Of a stretch of DNA of 44,292 nucleotides, positions 1 to 8,087 are shown piece after piece. A model generated the notes under the pieces. That model saw only the letters and a program-made list of their open reading frames with translations, was not told the DNA's origin and made no database searches. This DNA is from Hofstenia miamia. Taxonomy: Eukaryota; Xenacoelomorpha; Acoela; Hofsteniidae. The stretch lies in contig CABFPE010000433.1 in the NCBI GenBank assembly GCA_900660155.1, positions 141,264 to 185,555 on the forward strand, written 5' to 3'. How positions within the stretch are numbered: the stretch's first letter is position 1; each line of letters opens with the position of its first letter. The translations under genes and the position numbers were made by a program.

Positions 1-418
1 AATAGTTTATGAAACAAAACACTCTCAAAAACAAAAGAAAGCTTGGGCAAAATGCTGACTGGTCGATACCTTGTAATGTCTGATCGTGATCCGCTTTTAT
101 GAATGGAAAAATTGAAGTGCTTAAAATATGTCTGAACAACTGGAGAACATGCGGTGATAATTCGCTTGCAAAATCACGCAGGAGTTTTCCAGGAATTAAA
201 TCTGCACCAGTACCCAAAGAAGCCTTGCTGAGTGCATCTATCAGTGACTTAATATCAATATCAATATGATTAATGACGTTGTCCGAAAAATCCAGATATA
301 TGTCAGAAATGTCATTATCGGAATAAACAGACCCAAAAAACAGATTAAAACCATCAACAATTTCTTTGCTCATTCCAAAATATTCAGCTCCAAACTTCAT
401 AACTGAGGGTAAAGACAT
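1..418 (-). pseudogene. LINE-type reverse transcriptase fossil, N-terminal part of RT domain, runs off the window
   Basis: Reading the minus strand from about 418 down gives about 105 open codons. They match the segment that precedes and enters the reverse transcriptase domain of non-LTR retrotransposons: a stretch with GADLIPGKLL, then LSPHVLQLFRHIL and FPFIK, as in the familiar 'G.D.IP..lL..f...L.p.l..lfn.sl..g.fP..WK'. A single frameshift near 105 moves the continuation to another frame, KSGSRSDITRYRPVSILPKL and then SFVFESVLFHKL, a clear match to the 'YRPISiLp..sKvfE' motif. The catalytic YADD region would lie beyond the window. Upstream of 418 the homology stops, which suggests 5' truncation or decay. 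The frameshift means it is not an active gene; the LINE clade cannot be named from this fragment. Confidence 0.85.
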
Positions 419-725
419 CTCCCCATCAAGAGAAGTTTACAGTAATAAATTTGCTTTGACTCTTATTATTATTGTGAAGTTAATCGTTTTATATTTAAAA
501 CACGTCATTAAATAGTCAGAAAACCTAACTTGCATCTTACGAAAATGCATAAAAGTCAAGAAATGATCAATTAAAAATTATATAATTGAATCATGCGTTC
601 GAAACATATGTCATTATTAGCTTTTATCAAATATTGATTTGAAAATTATATTTTTAACCAATTATTATGAACTAAATATTAAAATTTACAATTTTGACAA
701 AATACAATGCTTTGATTACGCATAC
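419..725. other. AT-rich spacer
   Basis: Very AT-rich sequence between the LINE fossil and the possible exon. I see no open frame, repeat or RNA signature in it. Confidence 0.5.
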
Positions 726-891
726 CAATTGAAATACGGTGGTATCCAACGCAAACCACTTGTGGGAAGGGTCAACAAACCGGCTTAGCTCAATTTGTGA
801 CCCAACCGAAAAAGGTTCACCAGCTTTCCAACCGTCCGGTTGTACCCGAACGTTTCCAGCCCTGAGATGCAGCATGACCATATATGTTACT
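726..891 (-). CDS. Possible protein-coding exon, unrecognised
   Basis: A minus-strand open frame here encodes a hydrophilic segment containing VRVQPDGWKAGEPF and ELSRFVDPSHKW. Its base composition is close to half G+C, in sharp contrast to the AT-rich flanks. On the minus strand a GTATGC splice-donor-like sequence follows the FQL codons (donor GT complement at 724-725), and a TAG acceptor-like sequence lies near 892-894, so it could be an internal exon of about 165 bases. I do not recognise the domain. It could equally be a piece of a transposon or a decayed gene, since no neighbouring exon was found. Confidence 0.3.
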
Positions 892-1072
892 CTATTCCGC
901 ATACAGTTGAATTAATTTTTCATATTTATTTTCAACATTCTTATTGAAATATAGCTGTAAGTAGAACTCTAATAAATGAATAATTTTTAAAATCTTTGTA
1001 TTATAGACATATAAAATCTTAATGTCTTGCTTTCCTCTACGACTTCACAGAGCGCCCACTTGCTAAATTATT

Positions 1073-1103
1073 TATAAATTTCCAACGCTTTCAGCAATCA
1101 ATT
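1073..1103 (+). promoter_or_regulatory. TATA box and initiator of the cystine-knot peptide gene
   Basis: TATAAA lies at 1073-1078. An initiator-like TCAATT lies at 1098-1103, with its A at 1100, 27 nt after the first T of the TATA box. This would give a 5' leader of only about 18 nt before the ATG at 1118. Spacing and motifs fit a focused RNA polymerase II core promoter. Transcription is inferred. Confidence 0.5.
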
Positions 1104-1117
1104 GCAATAATTAAAGA

Positions 1118-1279
1118 ATGAAGTTTACTACAGGAATTTTGACTTTTGTAGCAATTCTCACACTATTTACACAAACAACTAGTTTCTGTTTAGTAAAAGG
1201 TCGATTGTGCATGACTAATTGGGATTGCTGCTCCAAACTGTGCGACTTCATTTCAAATGAGTACGGAAAATGTGAATGA
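1118..1279 (+). CDS. Secreted inhibitor-cystine-knot (knottin-like) peptide, 53 aa
   Basis: A complete short ORF too small for usual ORF cut-offs. Residues 1-22 form a classic signal peptide: Lys2, a hydrophobic core at about 7-17, then a polar Thr/Gln/Ser stretch, with likely cleavage after Ser22. The remaining 31 residues carry six cysteines at 24, 31, 37, 38, 42 and 52, spacing C-X6-C-X5-CC-X3-C-X9-C. This is the C-C-CC-C-C framework of inhibitor cystine knots, a fold used by many arthropod and mollusc venom peptides but also by antimicrobial and signalling peptides. There is no propeptide or dibasic site between signal and mature region. Acidic and basic residues balance in the mature part. 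The start codon has A at -3. A promoter pair precedes it and a poly(A) signal follows, so it looks like a compact intronless gene. Whether it acts as toxin, defence peptide or hormone cannot be told from sequence. Confidence 0.75.
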   Translation: MKFTTGILTFVAILTLFTQTTSFCLVKGRLCMTNWDCCSKLCDFISNEYGKCE

Positions 1280-1487
1280 CAAGAAGGAATGTCATATTTG
1301 TATTTTTTATTATTGAAAATGTATAGAATTATAATAATTTAGTATTTATCTGAATTTTAGTAGCAACAACTTTCTTGAAGTTTCTAAAAGGCCTTTTTGA
1401 ATATTTTAAAAACTTTAATAATAATAATAATAATTTTAATCTATCATTCATGAAAGTTGTACATGTAATTCACATAACTAACTATGG

Positions 1488-1493
1488 AATAAA
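1488..1493 (+). terminator. Poly(A) signal AATAAA for the cystine-knot peptide gene
   Basis: The first canonical AATAAA downstream of the peptide stop codon, about 210 nt into the putative 3' UTR. It marks the probable 3' end of that transcript. Confidence 0.45.
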
Positions 1494-1570
1494 AGCGTTC
1501 ATTTTGAAATCTTAAAGTAAAGTTTAAAGTAATTAGAAAGAGGCAACCGCATCACATACTGTGTAAGCCC

Positions 1571-1880
1571 AATAAACAATAAAACGTTTTATATCCGTTT
1601 TATAATGACATAACACTTTGTAAAGACGTCTTAAGGTACGCCTTCCAAACGTCATATAAAACACATTTCTAAACGTTGCTGAATACCATCTAGTGTTCAC
1701 CAAATGATGTTCTAAAACGTGTTCTAGGCGTCTTCTAAACCATTTCTAAAAGTTTTAACCGCGTCTTCTACCCCTGACATATATGCCATTTCTAAACATC
1801 TTTTAGACCTCTTCTAAACGATTTCTAAACCATTTTAAAGCGTGCTATAAAACGTCATCTAAACGTTTTATTTGTTTATT
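1571..1880. mobile_element. Non-autonomous TIR element with internal AAACGTCTTCT-type repeats
   Basis: The left end (1571-1608) reads AATAAACAATAAAACGTTTT. The reverse complement of the right end (about 1843-1880) reads AATAAACAAATAAAACGTTT, continuing with similar sequence, so the ends form inverted repeats of nearly 40 bp. The roughly 300-bp body is built of degenerate tandem units such as TTCTAAACG, CGTCTTCTAAAC and AAACGTCATCTAAACG. There is no coding capacity. It looks like a foldback or MITE-type element. I could not fix a target duplication or assign a superfamily. Confidence 0.6.
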
Positions 1881-2235
1881 AAGAGGGAAGTGCTCCAAAA
1901 AAGATACTCTAAACAATTGCGTTAATTAATACCACTTACTGCCTTCTGCGTACAACACTGAATGATATACGTATTGAAAAGCTATCTTCTATTGCTTTTA
2001 GAAGTAAATTGGGAATGACTTTTCGTATAATTATAGAAAGAAAGGCAAGTGACAAAGATCTAGGATCTATCAAAGATTGAGTCAGCATGTTGAGCAAAAG
2101 GCCTTTAATCTACAACAAGTAGTAGTAATATTTCTGCATGTTGTTTGCCAATTATATTGCGATTATGAGTTAGAAAAGTTATGATGTTGATCAGAAGACC
2201 CCTATAATAGATGATACGTGTCATTCAAAAATTAT
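1881..2235. other. Spacer, nothing recognised
   Basis: AT-rich sequence between the TIR element and the 3' end of the 104-residue gene. No ORF, repeat or structure that I can support. Confidence 0.5.
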
Positions 2236-2241
2236 AAGGAT

Positions 2242-2247
2242 TTTAAT
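2242..2247 (-). terminator. Candidate poly(A) signal ATTAAA for the 104-residue gene
   Basis: On the minus strand this reads ATTAAA, the commonest variant poly(A) signal, about 70 nt after the stop codon at 2316-2318. Confidence 0.35.
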
Positions 2248-2315
2248 TAAAAAGCATTGGCTGTTAATAATGTTAGTTTCAATAATATTAAAAATAATAA
2301 TAGTACATATGATCG

Positions 2316-2630
2316 CTAATTACTGCTCATTTGTTTTTTAAACTTTTCAGCAATTTCCATTAACTGTGACCTACAATCCTCGGGAAAGCAGGAAATAAAA
2401 TTGTCAGTCATAAACAAAGGTATGTTCAAATTATGCTTCTTGTGAAATTGAATATACTCCTGAAGAGCATCTTCATTTCCATTAATTAAAGATAATTCTA
2501 ATTGCTGCATTTTTTCAGCGTCTTTTTCTGTCATATTTTCAGATATCTTTTCAAGAATTTGAATGTCTTCTGGATAGTTTGCCATGTATTTATTAGTAGC
2601 TTCATCGTAGATTTCTACTGAAAGGTGCAT
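2316..2630 (-). CDS. Unrecognised intronless small helical protein, 104 aa
   Basis: Open minus-strand frame starting at ATG 2630-2628. The protein is acidic and polar with predicted helical segments: residues about 20-50 (rich in Glu, Lys, Met, Leu) and about 85-103 (containing MEIAEKFKKQM), separated by a Pro-containing loop around NLNIPLF. It has two cysteines (in FISCFPEDC) and no signal peptide, membrane segment or family motif that I recognise. Support for a real gene comes from its position: a TATAATT 31 nt before an initiator-like TCAACT, which lies about 10 nt before the ATG, and an ATTAAA downstream. It might be a cytosolic protein, or the only recognisable exon of a larger gene. Confidence 0.5.
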   Translation of the reverse strand: MHLSVEIYDEATNKYMANYPEDIQILEKISENMTEKDAEKMQQLELSLINGNEDALQEYIQFHKKHNLNIPLFMTDNFISCFPEDCRSQLMEIAEKFKKQMSSN

Positions 2631-2637
2631 TATTTTC

Positions 2638-2672
2638 AGTTGATTACTTTTCCCGCAGTTTACTTAATTATA
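2638..2672 (-). promoter_or_regulatory. TATA box and initiator of the 104-residue gene
   Basis: On the minus strand TATAATT runs from 2672 to 2666 and TCAACT from 2643 to 2638. The distance from the first T of the TATA box to the A of TCA (2641) is 31 nt, the canonical spacing. The implied 5' leader is about 11 nt, similar to the arrangement at the cystine-knot gene. Confidence 0.45.
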
Positions 2673-2769
2673 AATAACCAATTGATTTATAATAAGGAAA
2701 GAAATGAACCTTCTGGAGTTTCGGCAAAATTAATATTATAAATACCAAATAATTAATAATAAATTGTAA

Positions 2770-2774
<5 letters not shown>

Positions 2775-2830
<56 letters not shown>
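2775..2830. repeat. (TA)n microsatellite
   Basis: About 55 bases of alternating T and A, interrupted once by C near 2803. Open frames across it are compositional artefacts. Confidence 0.95.
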
Positions 2831-3184
2831 CTGAATGATAGGAATTCCTTTATAATTCTATTATAAATAAACATAAGTAATTCTAACTCATTATTACGGG
2901 ATTTCTGCTGTCATTTGGCAAAACACAGTAATACACAAAATTTTCAAAATGGACTTTTTCATGAAAATCTGATGCTTTACTAATTTTACATCATGTGGCA
3001 TAAATATTTTTTTTTCAAGTTGGCGCCTTAATGGTGTTTATTCGCGGTTGGCAGAACTCAGTATTTCGTATTTGCACATGAAATAACCAGTCAAAACACA
3101 GAAATTTTAATTTATTTTTCACTGAATTACTTTGTTTTGCCTGATTACAGCAGATTTATTTCAAATGTAATGCGAAAATATTGA

Positions 3185-3475
3185 GTCAAATAATCAAAGA
3201 AGGTGCTGAGCGGACAGTTTTTGCGTGTAACTTGTGTTGAATCTTTGGTTTCTTGGTCGTTGAACGTGTGGGGGTATGATGTAATCTGTCAAATCTTGGA
3301 TTCATCACTAAACATCACTTGATGTAGTGTTGGTATTGCCTGCAGAAGCGCAACCGGTCTCGAATGTTCTTTGAAGACAATCGGGGTTAGGCTCCCCATT
3401 TGCACGATGGAAGGTCAAAGGTAGTATTCAATCGATGCCTAATGGTGCATGTTGAAACATTCTGCACTATCGCGC
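3185..3475 (-). pseudogene. Tc1-like transposase fossil
   Basis: Minus-strand translation gives NVSTCTIRHRLN, then (after an in-frame stop) LSSKNIRDRLRFCRQYQHY. In another frame it gives VMFSDESK, the Tc1 motif around the first catalytic Asp, and back in the first frame PTRSTTKKPKIQHK followed by LHAKTVRSAPSL, which matches the segment after it. Order and spacing fit the linker and first half of a Tc1 transposase. Several stops and frameshifts make it inactive. I could not find the second and third catalytic motifs or the terminal repeats. Confidence 0.8.
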
Positions 3476-3893
3476 CTAGATTTGCTTTGACTTCAGAAGA
3501 TGAAGAGAATGCTTGATTGACCATATTTCAAACTATAATGATCGTGCTTTTTCAGTGAAAATGTATTGTATGTAAATCTAAAGTTGTGTTAATTTGATTG
3601 GCTAAATTAATCTGTTGTAAATTCTAAGAAAATATTGGGAATTCCATGAATTTTACGAAGTTTCCAGGAAATAGCATAAAACACGCTTTAGACAGGTTAC
3701 TGTTCCCAAACTTTTGGCCAGTACTGTATATTAGGCTACTGAAACTCTCTGAAGACAACACTAAATATTTTAGTACTTGCGCATTTATAATTTCCACTAA
3801 GATCAAAAGGGATCACTGGGTTTGCATATTGAAATAAAGTTTCTAACCATGACTGTGGCAATCCATTTTGGCCTCTAGTCCTCAGATAAATGA

Positions 3894-3956
<63 letters not shown>

Positions 3957-4853
3957 AAGTATGTATTAAACATTTGATAAATACTTTGGGCCTACATTTT
4001 TTTGCATCAACGTTATAATGAAAATGCTATAGATCACTTAAAATTATTTGAATTAATGTAACGCTTTAATTATAAATTTTCTATAAACAATTTCTGCAAA
4101 GTCAAACAAGATAGAAGCTATTTCACTAATACTTAGAAATCTCAGTCAGATGTTAGAAAAAATCTTGTTAAAATTAACAAATTTCGATTGATAATTAACA
4201 ATCCTAAAAATTCACGATATTTACTTACCTAGTAATAGTAACACCACTGCTTGAATGGTACCTTAGACTGTTTGTTTTTTTCTTAAATTTGAACCACGCA
4301 ACGTGATTGGTGTTCTCCTTAAATCCCTAACAGCGGCATATTTTTTTGATCCTTAAAATATGTACAACCTGCTTCTTTAATTACGAGAAAGTGTTTGTTT
4401 TTATGAGAAAAGGAAACCAATTTGCGCGTTTATAGACTCACCACGTGTTATAATCAATATGACTATTAATTCAAAGAATAAAATCTAAGCAATAATACAT
4501 ATAATTTATATAGAGGCATGGTATAGATAAAATACCTGTCGCAATAGAGCTCATTTTTACAACAATCTCAATCATTTTAAAGCAATTATCCAAAATATAC
4601 CCTAATAATAACACCTATTATATGGTTTTCAATTTCTCTCTATTTTACAGTAAAAAATGTTTCTGGAAAATAAAGTATTATATAATTAGTTTCTATGAAA
4701 ACGACCAGCTGAGCTGCTTGAAAGAAAAGCATCTCTATGACTTTAAACTCAAGTATATAATAGATCAAGAAACTGAAGGACGGAAACCCAGCCTGTGAAT
4801 ATACTTACATGCAAAAAGATGGTGAAACACAAAAAAATGAAAAATACAGCTAC
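3476..4853. other. AT-rich spacer with a (TA)n tract
   Basis: No supported gene. The antiparallel short ORFs near 3624-3837 overlap each other on opposite strands and resemble nothing I know. A pure (TA)n run lies at 3896-3951. Confidence 0.5.
3896..3951. repeat. (TA)n microsatellite
   Basis: Uninterrupted alternating A and T for about 55 bases. Confidence 0.95.
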
Positions 4854-4861
4854 ATCAGATT

Positions 4862-5059
4862 CAGTGGCATACCCAGGGGGGGAATGGTGGAATGTCCCCC
4901 CCCCGTCAGGCTTCCAAATTTGACTGGATAAATCAAAAAAATTTTCGTAAAAAAATTGAAAAATTTAAAATCTAGGATTGTGAAATGCATTTTTTAGGGT
5001 CTATTTTTTCAATATTTTCCAATAATGTCCCCCGTCAGAAAATCCTTGGCACGCCCCTG
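4862..5059. mobile_element. hAT-type MITE, complete, with 8-bp target duplications
   Basis: The 198-bp element starts CAGTGGCATACCCAGG and its other end, reverse complemented, reads CAGGGGCGTGCCAAGG, an imperfect 16-bp inverted repeat of the kind seen on hAT elements. Identical octamers ATCAGATT flank it at 4854-4861 and 5060-5067, the target-site length expected for hAT. There is a C-rich tract just inside the left end and no coding capacity. A related copy sits at 12900-13060 in the opposite orientation. Confidence 0.9.
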
Positions 5060-5967
5060 ATCAGATTGACTGGAAATGAGATCAAATCTGAATTTCTATC
5101 TTTAAAATGTTAGAATATTGACAATCGATGAACAATATTTATTTCATTTACAGCAGTTAATAAATTGATTTGGCTTAAGTTAATTTTGTTACCTTTATTT
5201 TCTTTTCCAAAATATTGGTAGTCGCAAAATGTCGTCATTGGCAACAATCTATATTTGCATTTGAGATTAATAAATTATTAAACAACACCAATCGATCAAA
5301 AAACTTGAATGCTTATAATATTCTTTCCCTTGTATACTTTATGCAATATCATGATTCATAAATTTATTAATGAAAGCGAGTCTCTTAGCTTTGAATAAAA
5401 AATATAGCATGGAAACAATTATTTTACACATAGCACATTCAATGAGATTATTCATATAATTGGAAGTATATGTACTGCTATTGTTTTTGCCTAATGTATG
5501 TTGCATCAAACAAAAAATGCGCGATTGTCATACAATTATATTACTCTTAGCCTCTCCCCAGCATTGCATTTCACATCCATAATAAAGGCAAAAAATACAT
5601 AACTTATGCACAAATTTTGAAAAAAAACTTTTAATGCATTTAAATTTAATTACACATGTTAATTTTATATTCGTATTTAACACCATTAAGTTTTCCACTA
5701 ATATCTATCCTGCAACCTGCAACAAATAATTAGTCGTTCAGTTCATGTGATAAATTCTTATTCTGCAAAAAAAACTTCTGGCTTATTTCGCCAGTAGATA
5801 TGATCGCGTATGTTATTCAAATATTTGGATATGAAGTAAATGTATGATGATATACACTCTTACAAATCATTTTGATGCAACAGATAGAGGATAACTTCAT
5901 TTAATGATGCCTACCTATTAAGAACAGGTACATATTTCGAAGAGGTTGCATTGAATTAGCTACCCAT
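5060..5967. other. AT-rich spacer
   Basis: Nothing supported between the MITE and the next transposon terminus apart from the second target duplication at 5060-5067. Confidence 0.5.
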
Positions 5968-6060
5968 CAGTGGCGGAGCCAGGATTTTGCATCAGAGGGG
6001 GCAAGAGATAGCTTAGGGGAGCAAACAAAAGGTGTCAAAATATTGGTGGTACAAATTTTT
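5968..6060 (+). mobile_element. Solitary hAT-like terminus
   Basis: CAGTGGCGGAGCCAGG followed by a G-rich patch (AGAGGGGGC) is a typical hAT-family left end. I could not find a matching inverted end within the next kilobase, so the element is truncated or decayed. Confidence 0.45.
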
Positions 6061-6848
6061 TTGGGTAAATTTCAAACAAAACTTATTGAAATATCAATAT
6101 AATTTTGATACTCTGAATTTTATATTTGTTTTGTTTTATTGTATGTACTGTAGAAGCCATATTAAAATATAGCAAGCATGTACACTTACTCCAATAATGT
6201 ATATACTTTTTATCAATAATTCCAATGAATAAAGTTTGAAGATACTTGTGTTTCCTAATTCATTCTAATGATGGCTACTCTCAATTTTTTGAACTAACAT
6301 AGGAAAAAGAAGATTTCAAAAAACAAGACTTGTAATACAATTTTTCAAATGCAATTCATTCACTACACACTAGTTCAATCCCTTCTATTTAGATTATGAA
6401 ATAATAGTTATTAAAAATAAGTGTTTTATATTAAAATACATAATATTAGATATTGCTTCTAAAAACCATGCTTAAAATGGCTGACAGAATCCTTGAATTT
6501 ATTTATTTTCATGCCGAAAATTGGTTTTGGAACAAAACCTTGCTGCAATTCCCAGAGTACCTACATTTTATCAATACGTACCTTTTTAGTTAAAAGTAAA
6601 TTTTGAATATATAAATGGAAAGCATAGAGATTAAAATGAACAGAATGTAAATATTGGCCGTTCATGCAAATGTATACTTTATGATTTAGAGACCTGTGAG
6701 ACCACACATGCTTGGTCCTGGTGACATACTGATCCCTTCCTATGCTCACTTTTTATCTTGAAGAAGGCCACGTATTGATATAGTCGGCACTTTTGTATTT
6801 TCATTGCACTCCACACGTTCTACAATGCCAATACCAGGCCCAATAAAA
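6061..6848. other. Spacer, with a possible short coding remnant on the minus strand
   Basis: Mostly AT-rich. On the minus strand between about 6846 and 6750 a short open stretch reads IGPGIGIVERVECNENT and continues to a stop, in a different frame from the 106-residue ORF just upstream of it. This may be frameshifted coding sequence, but no homology was recognised. Confidence 0.25.
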
Positions 6849-7169
6849 CTACTCGTCCTGCAGGACTCTAATATGAAAATGAATAAAAAATGATTCATTA
6901 ATTTCCTTTATAGAATGATCTATATTTACACTAGTAAGGTCAATAAAAATGTCTAAAGTACCAGCATATATTTTGCTTGTAAAAGAGGGTGCCAATCTGC
7001 TGAAAACCTCGTCAGAGGAGCCAAGATCCAAACTCTGTTCTTCCTTGAGATATGCATAAGATTGAAGCTCACAATGCTTAAGCGAAGTTAAAGTTATTTT
7101 ATGTTGAAAAATATCATCTTTAAGATATTTATTGTGTCTTTTTTGTTTTCTGAACACAGTTTCTAGCAT
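6849..7169 (-). CDS. Unrecognised open frame, 106 aa
   Basis: A minus-strand frame with a mixed, protein-like composition (for example CELQSYAYLKEEQSLDLGSS and TSKIYAGTLDIFIDL). It lacks a signal peptide or known motif, and no promoter or splice sites stand out. It may be the remnant of a gene broken at about 6849, since a protein-like stretch continues in another frame beyond its stop. Chance is not excluded in this base composition. Confidence 0.25.
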   Translation of the reverse strand: MLETVFRKQKRHNKYLKDDIFQHKITLTSLKHCELQSYAYLKEEQSLDLGSSDEVFSRLAPSFTSKIYAGTLDIFIDLTSVNIDHSIKEINESFFIHFHIRVLQDE

Positions 7170-7252
7170 TGTTGAAATTTTAAGGTGGTACTATTTTATA
7201 GTGACAACTCAAATGACAATTTAACAAAATGGAAATTATATATTTTTCTTAA

Positions 7253-8083
7253 CCCTTATCAGACATTTGAAACAACACACTTTGTCGGACTTCTATCAAC
7301 GTTTGTTGATGTCATGACATTACCTATGTAAATCAACAGAAAATTTCAAAAACATTCTTTATGAAGAATATATTTTCTTAAAAGGAAATATTTAATATAG
7401 AACATACACTATAGCTAATGTTGCTTACAGGGTAGTAAATTAAAGCTATATTAACTATTTGTAGGTGCAATTATAATATACAAAAAAATATACATTCATT
7501 TGAAACAACACCACTGGTGTTCAAAAAAGAGCGTAAAACTATATAGAACAACCTATTTTTATTCATAAACATTATTATACAGGAAGGATTCATACTGAAA
7601 TCAAAAATTGGACCGGCTCTTTTGCATAGACATAGCAACTGATGAACACTAGACGATACTGGGATTCTTTTGTTTAAAAATTTGTTGGCAAGAGCAGCAT
7701 TTCAAACACTTTCCTTTAAATTGATTTTCAGCAAGCAAAGCGAGTCTTCAAAGAATTGGCTTTGTTCAATTTTCGCCCGTTTTTCTTCATAATAAGATGC
7801 GTATTATTACTTCTAGTACGGACTAGAATATATTAGAAATTAAAACTGCACAAATTGTTTGTCTTCCAGTTGGAAGATTTCAACAGATTTTCAATATATA
7901 TATATATTTTAACTATGAAAAAATGGAAAAAAGAAATTTTGTAATTATAAGATTTTTGCAACTTTGATCTTTTTAAGATTGGATTAAATAATTGTATTGA
8001 TGTTTCCATTGAATTATTATTTTTATTATTGACAATATACATACATGATGTCAACAAAATGTTGACAGACGTCCTGATAAGAG
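7253..8083. mobile_element. piggyBac-type non-autonomous element, 831 bp, TTAA target sites
   Basis: The element is bounded by TTAA at 7249-7252 and TTAA at 8084-8087. The left end reads CCCTTATCAGAC; the right end, reverse complemented, reads CTCTTATCAGGAC, giving matching terminal repeats. Inside each end lies a small palindrome with a shared TCAAC...GTTGA core: ATCAACGTTTGTTGAT at 7295-7310 and GTCAACAAAATGTTGAC at 8050-8066. TTAA duplication and CCY-starting ends are diagnostic of the piggyBac superfamily. No transposase is recognisable in the AT-rich interior; the 74-residue frame at 7833-8057 is not convincing. Confidence 0.75.
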
Positions 8084-8087
8084 TTAA

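Noticed and set aside
2668..2874. 68-codon frame with alternating Ile/Tyr
   Set aside because: It is the translation of a (TA)n microsatellite.
3624..3837. Overlapping 60- and 63-codon frames on opposite strands
   Set aside because: Mutually antisense, no motif, no promoter or splice support; likely chance.
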